From positions 1 through 64,000 of the forward strand of contig CANRMI010000012.1 in NCBI GenBank assembly GCA_947631685.1: 64,000 nt of DNA, written 5' to 3'. Numbering within the stretch: the stretch's first letter is position 1; every line of letters begins with the position of its first letter. The position numbers were made by a program, and so were the translations under genes. This document shows positions 28,043-37,345 of the stretch, piece by piece. This DNA comes from an uncultured Lachnospiraceae bacterium. Its GTDB lineage: Bacteria; Bacillota; Clostridia; Lachnospirales; Lachnospiraceae. The notes beneath the pieces are model-generated. The model saw only the letters and a list, made by a program, of their open reading frames with translations. It was not told where the DNA came from and searched no databases.

Positions 28043-29173
28043 TCTTCCGCACCGGCTACCGGTTTGGCTCCTGTGCTGAGCCACTTTAAATATCCGTTGA
28101 TAAAACTGTCCAATGCTCCGTCCAGTACCGCGTCCGCATTGCCGTTGACTACTCCTGTCCGGTGATCCTTTACCATGGTGTAGGGCTGCAATACGTAGGA
28201 ACGTATCTGATTTCCCCATCCGATTTCCTTGACTTCTCCCCGAATATCGGAAAGCTTTTCCGCATTGGCCTCCTGCTTCAGTAAATACAGCTTGGCTTTC
28301 AACATCTGCATGGCCTTGTCCTTGTTCTGGAACTGGCTCCGCTCATTCTGGCACTGCACCACCGTTCCCGTAGGAATGTGGGTGATACGGATAGCGGAAG
28401 AGGTCTTATTGATATGCTGTCCGCCCGCGCCGCTGCTTCGGTAGGTGTCTATCCGCAGATCCTCTTCATTGATCTCCACGTCCAGATCCTCTTCAATATC
28501 CGGCATAACATCCAGGGACACAAAGGAAGTCTGCCGCTTTCCCTGGGCATTGAACGGCGATATTCTTACCAGTCTGTGCACACCCTTTTCGGACTTCAAA
28601 TAACCGTACGCGTTCTCTCCGTTCACCTGAAAGGTAATGGATTTGATGCCCGCTTCGTCTCCGTCCAGAAAATCCAGCACGTCAATGGTAAAGCCCTTGC
28701 GTTCCGCCCAGCGGGTATACATGCGGTAAAGCATACCGCACCAATCGCAGCTTTCCGTCCCTCCCGCGCCGGCGTTCAGCTTCAGGATAGCGTTGTTCTG
28801 ATCATATTCGCCGGAAAGCAGTGTCTGAATCCGCAGATCGTCAAATCTGCCGATAAATTCATCCAGCTCCGCCTGTATTTCTTCAACCAGAGAAGTGTCG
28901 TTTTCTTCATCCGCCATCTCGATCAGCGTCAGAATATCCTCGTACTGCTCGTAAATTTCCTGATAATCCTTACAGGTATCCTGCAGATTTTTCAGTTCTT
29001 TCATCTGTTTGTTGGAGCGCTCCGGATTGTCCCAAAAATCCGGCGCTTCCATTTCTCTGTTCAGTTCTTCGATACGCTTTGACTTGGCAGCCAGGTCAAA
29101 GTGAATCCCTCACTTCCGCCAATGGAGTTTCGTAAGCCAGCAGTCTGGCTTTCATCTGGTCTGTTTCTACCAT
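28039..29173 (-). CDS. prfB: Peptide chain release factor 2, with programmed +1 frameshift
   Basis: Main ORF has GGQHINKTSSAIRITHIPTGTVVQCQNERSQ. Upstream ORF starts ATG 29173 (MVETDQMKARLLAYETPLAEVRDSL) and reaches CTT TGA C at 29101-29095; +1 shift continues DLAAKSKRIEELNREMEAPDFW. Confidence 0.95.
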
Positions 29174-29205
29174 TTCGCGTCACCCTCTTTCATAAAAATA
29201 TTGCC

Positions 29206-31773
29206 TCAGGCCCTTCGGCCGCAGCACTGCTTATATTTTTTACCGCTGCCGCAGGGGCAGGGATCGTTGGGATAAATCTTTGTATTTTCCCTTCTGGCTG
29301 GCATCCTCGGCCCGCTGTCGTCCTTATTGGTACCGGTAACCTTGGCTACCTGTTCCCTCTCCACCTTCTGTTCCAGCTTGACGCGCAGCAGCAGGCGGAC
29401 AGTGTCTTCCTTGATATTCTCCGTCATTTCATCGAACATCTCGTAGCCGCTCAGCTTATATTCCACTAACGGATCCCTCTGTCCGTAGGCCTGCAGGCCG
29501 ATACCCTGACGAAGCTGCTCCATATCGTCGATATGGTCCATCCACTTTCTGTCGATCACCTTTAACAGGATTACCCGCTCTACTTCACGCATCATTTCCG
29601 CTTCAGGGAATTCCGTTTCCTTGGCTTCATAGAGCTTTACAGCCTCTTCTTTCAGCTGCTGCTTCAAACCATTTTTCTTTCCGGCGCTGATCCGCTCCCT
29701 GGTCAAAGGCTCTAAGGGAATGATGGGCAGCAACAGTGTATTCAGTTCATTCAGATCCCATTCCGCAGGCTCCGTATCTTCTCCTATGGCAGTATCCACG
29801 CAGCGCTCGGTAATATCCGTGATCATCTTATAGATAACGTCCCGCATACTCTCGCCATCCAGCACCCTGCGTCTCTCGCCGTAAATGATCTCCCTCTGCT
29901 CGCTCATAACCCTGTCATATTCCAGCAGATTTTTACGGATACCGTAGTTGTTGTTCTCTATCTTCTTCTGCGCGGATTCAATGGCGTTGCTCAGCATTTT
30001 ATGCTCGATCTCCTGGCCTTCCGGAATGCCCAGCGCCGTAAACATGCTGATAAGCCTCTCGGAACCGAACAGACGCATCAGATCGTCCTCCAATGAAATG
30101 TAGAATTTGGATTCACCGGGATCTCCCTGCCGTCCCGCACGTCCCCGCAGCTGATTGTCGATACGTCTGGATTCGTGACGTTCCGTACCGATGATCTTCA
30201 GGCCTCCGGCCTCTCTCGCCGCCTCGTCCAGCTTAATATCCGTACCACGTCCGGCCATGTTGGTGGCTATGGTAACCGCTCCGTGAATACCGGCATCCGC
30301 TACAATTTCGGCCTCCAGCTCGTGGAACTTGGCATTTAACACCTTGTGCTCGATCCCGCGCCGCTTCAACATGGCACTCAATTCCTCGGAAGCCTCAATG
30401 GTGATGGTACCTACCAGAACAGGCTGTCCCTTGGCATGGGCTTCCTCCACCGCCGCTACAATGGCCCGGAGTTTTTCTTTTCTGGTCTTATATACAGCGT
30501 CCTGATGGTCCACCCTGATGACGGGTTTGTTGGTGGGAATCTCAATAACATCCATACCGTAAATATCCCTGAACTCCCTTTCCTCCGTCAGAGCGGTACC
30601 GGTCATACCGGCTTTTTTCTCAAAGAGATTAAAGAAATTCTGGAACGTGATGCTGGCAAGCGTCTTGCTTTCCCGCTTTACCTTTACCCGCTCCTTGGCC
30701 TCTATCGCCTGGTGCAGACCGTCGGAATAGCGCCGTCCGGGCATGATACGTCCCGTAAATTCGTCCACAATGAGCACCTGGTCGTCCTTCACCACATAGT
30801 CCTTGTCCCGGGCCATCAGGTTGTGAGCGCGCAGAGCTAAGATAATGTTATGCTGGATTTCCAGATTTTCCGGATCTGCATAGTTGGCTATCTGGAAAAA
30901 CTGCTCAACTTTTTCAATACCCGCCGCAGTCAGATTGATCACTTTGTCCTTTTCGTTGACGATAAAATCTCCGGTCTCCTCCTGCGTCACGCCCATTATG
31001 GCATCCATTTTGGACAATTCCGGCATATCCTCGCCCCTGCGCATCTGGCGGGCCAGAATGTCGCACATTTCATAGAGCTTGGTGGATTTGCCGCTCTGTC
31101 CGGAAATGATCAGAGGCGTTCTGGCTTCATCGATCAGTACGGAGTCCACCTCATCGATAATGGCATAGTGCAGCCCCCGCAGGACCAGCTGCTTTTTATA
31201 TACCACCATATTGTCCCGCAGGTAATCAAATCCCAGCTCGTTATTGGTCACGTAAGTAATATCGCAGTTATAGGCTTCCCGCCTCTCGTCCGGCGTCATA
31301 CTGTTTAAGACCACGCCTACCGTCAGTCCCAGAAATGTATGCACCTGCCCCATCCATTCGGCATCACGGTGGGCAAGGTAATCGTTGACGGTTACGATGT
31401 GCACCCCTTTTCCCTCCAGGGCATTGAGGTAAGCGGGCAGCGTGGAAACCAATGTCTTACCTTCACCGGTACGCATTTCCGCAATACGTCCCTGATGCAG
31501 GATGATACCGCCCACCAGCTGTACCCGGTAGTGTTCCATGTTCAGTACCCGCTTCGCCGCCTCTCTTACCACCGCATAGGCTTCGGGAAGCAGATCGTCC
31601 AGCGTCTCCCCTTCTTTCAGGCGCTTCTTAAACTCGTCCGTTTTCGCCTTTAATTCCTCGTCGGTGGCCTGCTGCATAGCCGGGCGCAGCGACTCGATCT
31701 TATCTACCAGAGGCTCTATCCTCTTTAATTCCCTGGAACTGTGGGTTCCGAATATTTTTGTTGCTAAGCTCAT
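29206..31773 (-). CDS. secA: Preprotein translocase subunit SecA
   Basis: [40 protein letters not shown]-terminal [18 protein letters not shown]; start at 31773. Confidence 0.97.
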   Translation of the reverse strand: MSLATKIFGTHSSRELKRIEPLVDKIESLRPAMQQATDEELKAKTDEFKKRLKEGETLDDLLPEAYAVVREAAKRVLNMEHYRVQLVGGIILHQGRIAEMRTGEGKTLVSTLPAYLNALEGKGVHIVTVNDYLAHRDAEWMGQVHTFLGLTVGVVLNSMTPDERREAYNCDITYVTNNELGFDYLRDNMVVYKKQLVLRGLHYAIIDEVDSVLIDEARTPLIISGQSGKSTKLYEMCDILARQMRRGEDMPELSKMDAIMGVTQEETGDFIVNEKDKVINLTAAGIEKVEQFFQIANYADPENLEIQHNIILALRAHNLMARDKDYVVKDDQVLIVDEFTGRIMPGRRYSDGLHQAIEAKERVKVKRESKTLASITFQNFFNLFEKKAGMTGTALTEEREFRDIYGMDVIEIPTNKPVIRVDHQDAVYKTRKEKLRAIVAAVEEAHAKGQPVLVGTITIEASEELSAMLKRRGIEHKVLNAKFHELEAEIVADAGIHGAVTIATNMAGRGTDIKLDEAAREAGGLKIIGTERHESRRIDNQLRGRAGRQGDPGESKFYISLEDDLMRLFGSERLISMFTALGIPEGQEIEHKMLSNAIESAQKKIENNNYGIRKNLLEYDRVMSEQREIIYGERRRVLDGESMRDVIYKMITDITERCVDTAIGEDTEPAEWDLNELNTLLLPIIPLEPLTRERISAGKKNGLKQQLKEEAVKLYEAKETEFPEAEMMREVERVILLKVIDRKWMDHIDDMEQLRQGIGLQAYGQRDPLVEYKLSGYEMFDEMTENIKEDTVRLLLRVKLEQKVEREQVAKVTGTNKDDSGPRMPARRENTKIYPNDPCPCGSGKKYKQCCGRRA

Positions 31774-31918
31774 AAGGTACCGTACTCCCTTCACGCATGT
31801 GCGTACACAGAAATCTATCCCCTCTTTGGATATACAAAAGTTATTTTAACAGATTTAACCTCCGGATTCAACCAAAAGCAGGCCAAAACCATGAAAGTTT
31901 TATGAACAATCTGTAAAT

Positions 31919-31947
31919 TTGACTTCATAAAAAAGTGTCTTTATAAT
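31919..31947 (+). promoter_or_regulatory. SigA-type promoter of the pectinesterase gene
   Basis: TTGACT-17 bp-TATAAT. Confidence 0.75.
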
Positions 31948-31992
31948 AAAAGGCAGAAAAACGCTTTGTTCACGCAAAAAGGAGGAAATCCC

Positions 31993-33060
31993 ATGCCTGA
32001 AACCATTCATCTTTATGTCAACTACCCGGACAGGCAGCCCTGCTTCCCATCTCTGGGGCAGGCGCTGGCCTTTCTTTCCCATACGGACGAAGCCGGCGTA
32101 AAATATGCCCCGCCGCAGTTTCCCGCCCCGGCAGAGCCGGACATTCCCCCTGCGGTGATCCATATAGGCGCCGACGTCTATCGGGAAAATCTGGTGATTG
32201 AGCGCCCCTATGTGACGCTTCTGGGAGAAAACGCGGAAAACACGATCCTGACTTATGATCTGGCAGCCAGGGATGCCATGCCCGACGGCAGCCTGCGGGG
32301 AACCTTCCGTACCGCTTCCGTCCGGGTGCACACCCATGATTTTACTGCCAAGCAGATCACTTTTCAAAACACGGCCGGATACGGCCATACCGTGGGACAG
32401 GCGCTGGCTCTCTACGCCGATGGAGACAGGCTTTTATTTGAGGACTGTAGGATGCTTGCCAGCCAGGACACACTCTTTACCGCGCCGCTGCCCCCTTCCC
32501 CTGCCAGCCCCGGCGGGTTTACGGGACCGGGCGAACACGCCCCAAGAGTTCCCGGCAGACATCTGTACCGCCGCTGTTATCTGCAGGGAGACGTGGATTT
32601 TATTTTCGGCAGCGCCATCGCTTATTTTGAAGAATGCACGATCTTTTCCAAAAAGCCGGCCGACCGCAAACCGCCGGAAAGCCCCGCGGACGAAACCATT
32701 TACGGCTACATCACTGCCGCCTCCACTCCAGAAGGGATGCCTTTCGGCTATGTATTGAAAGACTGCCGCCTGATCAGCGACTGCCCTCCTCACACCGTCT
32801 ATTTAGGACGCCCCTGGAGGGAATGGGCCAAAACCATCTTTTTACACTGTGAAATGGGTGCCCACATTCATCCTGCGGGCTGGCATGACTGGCAAAAGCC
32901 CCATGGCCACTTCTATTACGGAGAATATGACTCTTTCGGAGAGGGTGGAGATACGGCGCAGCGGGCGCCCTTTTCCCATATCCTGACCGAGGAAGAAGCT
33001 TCCGCCTACACCATAGAAAACGTCCTAGGCGCGCCGGACGGCTGGAATCCCTCTGCCTAA
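31993..33060 (+). CDS. Pectinesterase (CE8)
   Basis: GTFRTASVRVHTHDFTAKQITFQNTAGYGHTVGQALALYADGDR; GDVDFIFGSAIAYFEEC; YLGRPWREWAKTIFLHCEMGAHIHPAGWHDW; ATG 31993 with SD GGAGG. Confidence 0.95.
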   Translation: MPETIHLYVNYPDRQPCFPSLGQALAFLSHTDEAGVKYAPPQFPAPAEPDIPPAVIHIGADVYRENLVIERPYVTLLGENAENTILTYDLAARDAMPDGSLRGTFRTASVRVHTHDFTAKQITFQNTAGYGHTVGQALALYADGDRLLFEDCRMLASQDTLFTAPLPPSPASPGGFTGPGEHAPRVPGRHLYRRCYLQGDVDFIFGSAIAYFEECTIFSKKPADRKPPESPADETIYGYITAASTPEGMPFGYVLKDCRLISDCPPHTVYLGRPWREWAKTIFLHCEMGAHIHPAGWHDWQKPHGHFYYGEYDSFGEGGDTAQRAPFSHILTEEEASAYTIENVLGAPDGWNPSA

Positions 33061-34217
33061 ATTCCCTGCAGCCAGGAAAGATACAGCAGCATGGCGGGCA
33101 GCAGCAGAATCGCAAAGAACAGATTGGCAAAAGTAAAATACCGGAAGTACTTCCCCCGTTTTTCAGGCATTTCCCTGACTATGAATTTATAGGATATGAG
33201 GCTGGCCATGGAAGCGATCAAGGTTCCCAGTCCTCCTATATTCACTCCAGCCAAAAGCGCCGCTCCGTTATGGGTAAAGCCGGACAAAAGAGCGGCGGCA
33301 GGCACGTTGCTGATGATCTGGCTGGTGAAAAAGGCCACAAGCAGCTCCCTGCCGGCCAAAAGTCCGGCCAGAAAACCGCTGACCGCCTCTATCCGTCCCA
33401 TATTTCCCACAAAGACAAAGAACCCCACAAAGGTGAGCAGCAGGGAATAGTCCACCCGCAAAAGCACTTTCGGCCGCAGAAGCAGGGCGCCCAGCAGCGC
33501 CGCCGTAAAAGGGATCCAGACGGGGAGCAGCCGCAGTACCGTAAGCAGGGACAGCAAAAAGGCCAGGCCGTAAAAACCGACCAGCACCGCCTGCTTTCTC
33601 CTGTCATGGTCTTCCTCCTTGCCATCGGTCAACAGAGCCTCTTTTTCCAGGGGCTCTTTTTTTATACGCCCTACGCAGAGCAGCAGAAGCAGCGCGGATA
33701 GGCCCGCTATGGGCAGCGTCACCTTCATAAATTCCGGCAGGCTCATGCCAAATGCGGTATACAGATACAGATTCTGCGGATTTCCTATGGGAGTCAGGGC
33801 ACTGCCCATGTTGGCCGCCACGGTCTCATATACCACAAGGGGCACTCCCAGTTCTTCTTTTCCCGCCATTTTCAAAAGCAGCAGCGTAAAGGGTACAAAA
33901 GTAATCAGCGCCACGTCGTTGGTAATGAACATAGCTGAGAAAAAGCACAGAAAGACCATGACAAAGCACAGCCTGGCCGTGGTGTCGGCTTTCTTCAGCA
34001 TCATGCGGGCTATCCTGTCAAATACGCCCAGCTCCTGCAGCCCTGCCATGACCACCATTAAGGCAAACAGGATCCCCAGCACCCTGAAATCAATATATCC
34101 TGCATAGGCTTTATCCGGCGGTACCCAAAACATGGAAACGGCGCCTAAAAACAGCGCCGCGCAAAGTACTATTTCCTTTTTGATAAAACCCAAAAATGTT
34201 TTTCCTGCCTCTTTCAT
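33057..34217 (-). CDS. ArsB/NhaD/CitT-superfamily anion transporter
   Basis: Polytopic; ITNDVALITFVPFTLLLLKMAG; TPIGNPQNLYLYTAFGMSLPEF; SNVPAAALLSGF; start approximate (MKEAGKTF). Confidence 0.8.
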   Translation of the reverse strand: MKEAGKTFLGFIKKEIVLCAALFLGAVSMFWVPPDKAYAGYIDFRVLGILFALMVVMAGLQELGVFDRIARMMLKKADTTARLCFVMVFLCFFSAMFITNDVALITFVPFTLLLLKMAGKEELGVPLVVYETVAANMGSALTPIGNPQNLYLYTAFGMSLPEFMKVTLPIAGLSALLLLLCVGRIKKEPLEKEALLTDGKEEDHDRRKQAVLVGFYGLAFLLSLLTVLRLLPVWIPFTAALLGALLLRPKVLLRVDYSLLLTFVGFFVFVGNMGRIEAVSGFLAGLLAGRELLVAFFTSQIISNVPAAALLSGFTHNGAALLAGVNIGGLGTLIASMASLISYKFIVREMPEKRGKYFRYFTFANLFFAILLLPAMLLYLSWLQGI

Positions 34218-34238
34218 CCCGTCTCCTGTCAAAAACTG

Positions 34239-35075
34239 TTATAAAGCCTCATAAAGCTTCAAAATATGATTTTTACACTGTATATTGTTTTCCGGCGTGG
34301 TATTCTCCAGCGTAACGTGGATATAGGGCTTTCTTTCCTTGATAAATTTCAGCACAGCGGTATAATCCATTTCTCCCAGACCGGCTCCCACGGACACCAG
34401 CCCCTCTTCCTTTACCTGAAAATCCTTGATATGGACCATGGCTATGTTTTCTCCCAGTACTTCTATGGCCTCTTCCACGATCTCCCTCTGCCGCTTATAG
34501 TTGCTTATATCCAGCAGATTGACCGGATCCAGTATGATCTGCAGATTGGGGGAAGCGATCGCCTTCAGCACCTGCTCTGCTCTGGCAGGATTGTACACGA
34601 TATGTTTGAAGACCGGCTCAATGGCCACGATGACGCCCATTTTCTCCGCGTACTCCACCACGGGGCGCAGATTGGCGATAAAAGTTTCCAGAGCTTCCTC
34701 CCCATGGCATTCGGGTACCGCCGTATAGGTTTCGTTTGGCGCCCCGGTTTCCGTTCCCACCACGCCGCAGCCTAACAGGGAGGCAAACCGGATATGCGCC
34801 ATATAACGCTTCTGTATGGCGGCCAGCTTTTCCGGATTGGGGTTCGCCAGATTGAGGTAGCAGCCAAGCACCGCGATATCCACGTCGTTCTTCGCGAACA
34901 CCTTTTTGATATACATGGCCAGCCCCGGCGTCAGAGCCCCGTCATCCGTGGGAAACTCTCCGATCACTTTGGAAAGGGCCAGATGCCCGCAGGCAAATCC
35001 CAGCCCGTGTACATCCGCGATTCTCTCCTCAAAAGGTAATTTTTTAGTATCATGCAATCTGATCCCTAACTGCAC
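34239..35075 (-). CDS. Sugar phosphate isomerase/epimerase-like TIM barrel protein
   Basis: VIVAIEPVFKHIVYNPARAEQVLKAIASPNLQIILDPVNLLD; MVHIKDFQVKEEGLVSVGAGLGEMDY. Confidence 0.82.
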   Translation of the reverse strand: MQLGIRLHDTKKLPFEERIADVHGLGFACGHLALSKVIGEFPTDDGALTPGLAMYIKKVFAKNDVDIAVLGCYLNLANPNPEKLAAIQKRYMAHIRFASLLGCGVVGTETGAPNETYTAVPECHGEEALETFIANLRPVVEYAEKMGVIVAIEPVFKHIVYNPARAEQVLKAIASPNLQIILDPVNLLDISNYKRQREIVEEAIEVLGENIAMVHIKDFQVKEEGLVSVGAGLGEMDYTAVLKFIKERKPYIHVTLENTTPENNIQCKNHILKLYEAL

Positions 35076-35133
35076 CCTTCTCTCTCCTTTTCAAATTGCT
35101 CTTTTTCCTGCAGAATTCAGACAGTTTCCTGCC

Positions 35134-36702
35134 TTAATCTATTTTCTCAACTTCATCCACACCGATCAATTCCAGGGCTTCTCCCGCCTGTCCCTCTATC
35201 CTCACATGGTCCAGACAGAGCTTTGCAACATTTCTTGCAAAAAGTCCTCTCTTAGAGGATGCCTCCACGCCCTCCGACATGGCCGGCACATCGCGTCGGG
35301 GGTTCTCCGCATAGGACACGGAGACGTTGCGCAGCACCAGCTCCTCAATCTTGGCCTCCGGCAGCCCGTCAAAATAGGCCGCGGCCACATGGCAGCCGGT
35401 ACAGTCCATATTTTCAAAGACCAGCCTCTTTACGGCAGGCGTTCTGTCGTCCACAGGATAGGTTTCCCTGCTCTGCACATACTCCGTTTTTCCGTCCGGA
35501 TCGCAGAAATAGAAACAGTTTACCACCAGGGGCGTCATCACTTCTTCCAGCGTCAGGTTCCTGAACACAATGCCGTCCAGAACGGCGTCCCTTCCCCTGC
35601 CTCTCCTGGTCTTGATGCGCAGTCCTCTGTCGGTATGCCTGAAATAACAGTCCTCCACCGTCATATTGACTACTCCGCCGGCCATTTCGCTTCCCACTGT
35701 CACCGCGCCGTGGCCGTTTTCCATGAGGCACTGTCTGATATGGAGATTTTCGCAGGGCTGCTTATATTTCCTGCCCATATAGATCTTGCCGGATTTGACC
35801 GCGATACAGTCGTCGCCCAGGGAAAAACGCACACCCAAAATTTCCACATTTTTGCAGGATTCCGGATCCAGTCCGTCCGTATTGGGGGAGTCCTGGGGAT
35901 TTTTCACCGTCACCCCCACAAAACGCAGGTCCTCACTGAAGAAAGGATGCAGTGTCCAGGAGGGTGAATTTTGAAAGGTAAGTCCCTGCAGAGTGACCTG
36001 CCTGCTGCCGCTTAGGAAAAACAGCCTTGGCCTGAAAGCTATGTTCATTACCTTGGGAGCGTTCCACCAGTTTTCTTTTGAGGCGCAGCCGTTTACGATC
36101 CCCTCCCCATAGAGTATGACATCCTGCACGCCCACGCCGCAGATGATTCCGGAAAACATGGGCAGCGGATTGCCCTCCCAGGTTCCCAGGATATACTCCT
36201 TTTGTTCGTCATAACTTTCCAATACCGCCGGGAATACAGGAAAACGGCTTCTGTCCGTGTCCGCTTTCAGTTCCGCTCCCGCCGCCAGCTCCAGCCTGAG
36301 CCCGCTCTTCAAAAAAATGCTGGTGATACGGTAGGTCCCCGCGGGGATCAGGACTCTGCTCTTAGGAGGACAGGCCATAATGGCCGCCTGGATAAAATGG
36401 GTATCGTCCTGTATGCCGTCGCCCTTGGCGCCGAATTTTTTAACGTCCAGCGTCACAAACTCTTCTTCGGTACGAAAGCTCACACAACCCAGTTCCTTTT
36501 CTTTTTCCCTGACAGAAACTTCATAAAGAGTATCCGGCTTCAGGCCATAGATTCCTTTGATGACCTCAGAAGCCTCTCCGTAATATTCTCCGTTTACATA
36601 GAGCTCATACGCGGCTTTTGTAAAATATCTCCCTCCGTCCGCGATCTCAATAGAAGCGCTCCTGGCGGTGCGCATAACACATTTTACATCCATAGTCCTC
36701 AC
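35134..36702 (-). CDS. GH28 polygalacturonase-like
   Basis: FGAKGDGIQDDTHFIQAAI; NTDGLDPESCKNVEILGVRFSLGDDCIAVKSGK; NGHGAVTVGSEMAGG; LRIKTRRGRG. Confidence 0.93.
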   Translation of the reverse strand: MRTMDVKCVMRTARSASIEIADGGRYFTKAAYELYVNGEYYGEASEVIKGIYGLKPDTLYEVSVREKEKELGCVSFRTEEEFVTLDVKKFGAKGDGIQDDTHFIQAAIMACPPKSRVLIPAGTYRITSIFLKSGLRLELAAGAELKADTDRSRFPVFPAVLESYDEQKEYILGTWEGNPLPMFSGIICGVGVQDVILYGEGIVNGCASKENWWNAPKVMNIAFRPRLFFLSGSRQVTLQGLTFQNSPSWTLHPFFSEDLRFVGVTVKNPQDSPNTDGLDPESCKNVEILGVRFSLGDDCIAVKSGKIYMGRKYKQPCENLHIRQCLMENGHGAVTVGSEMAGGVVNMTVEDCYFRHTDRGLRIKTRRGRGRDAVLDGIVFRNLTLEEVMTPLVVNCFYFCDPDGKTEYVQSRETYPVDDRTPAVKRLVFENMDCTGCHVAAAYFDGLPEAKIEELVLRNVSVSYAENPRRDVPAMSEGVEASSKRGLFARNVAKLCLDHVRIEGQAGEALELIGVDEVEKID

Positions 36703-37259
36703 CCTGCCTCCTGCAGACAGCGCCCCAGCGCTTCGTATTTTTCCGTAGAGAGCAATTCCTTCTCACAGGCCGACACCAGGGCCTCCCCTGCCCTGCGCAA
36801 GTCCGGCAGCTTCTCCTTTTCGGGACTGTCCCGCAATTCCTCTTTGGGAAACTGCCGCATGAGAAGCTTTTCCCTGCTGACAAAGAGCTTTGCCTGCTCC
36901 TTCAACAAATCCTGAATACTTCTGTAATGTTCGTATATTTCCGGACTCATTTCCGAAAGGGTGTCGGTCAAAAGCGTCAGAAGATCCGCCGCCTGTTTTG
37001 TCCCATAGGTTTTCTCCAAGCGCTTTCCCAGACAGCTTAACTGCGCCGCAATATCCGCGTATCCCGCTTTCTTTCCGTACTGTGTCTCATACTTCATGTA
37101 TACGGGATAGACCAGCCTGCCCGCTTCATACACATCCATTTCCGGCTGAAAGGCCACAAAGACTCCATCCTCGTCCCTGGGCAGCATTTTTACAAATTCC
37201 GCCGCATCCTTCAGCGCTTCCTGTCCGCCATCGCGGGCCTGCTCCAAAAATACCTTCAT
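36699..37259 (-). CDS. Hypothetical protein with possible GH88/GH105-like segment
   Basis: DGVFVAFQPEMDVYEAGRLVYPVYMKYETQYGKKAGYADIAAQL resembles GH88/105 N-terminal regions; too short for the full barrel; start at 37259. Confidence 0.5.
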   Translation of the reverse strand: MKVFLEQARDGGQEALKDAAEFVKMLPRDEDGVFVAFQPEMDVYEAGRLVYPVYMKYETQYGKKAGYADIAAQLSCLGKRLEKTYGTKQAADLLTLLTDTLSEMSPEIYEHYRSIQDLLKEQAKLFVSREKLLMRQFPKEELRDSPEKEKLPDLRRAGEALVSACEKELLSTEKYEALGRCLQEAG

Positions 37260-37290
37260 GTAAACCCCTTCTTTCTTCACCCTCTGCGGA

Positions 37291-37333
37291 GAATGTCCGG
37301 CAAAAGGCCAAAATAACCTGCTGCCGGACATTC
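37291..37333 (-). other. Intercistronic stem-loop downstream of uxaA
   Basis: Perfect 12-bp inverted repeat GAATGTCCGGCA...TGCCGGACATTC; no T-tract. Confidence 0.75.
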
Positions 37334-37345
37334 CTGTTTTCTTCC

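Noticed and set aside
28039-29052. prfB considered as N-terminally truncated or pseudogene
   Set aside because: The missing 5' part is present in another frame with the canonical CTT TGA C frameshift site
28378-29082. 234-aa plus-strand ORF
   Set aside because: Antisense shadow of prfB
34906-35967. 353-aa plus-strand ORF
   Set aside because: Antisense to the isomerase and GH28 genes, which have clear family motifs; shadow ORF from codon bias
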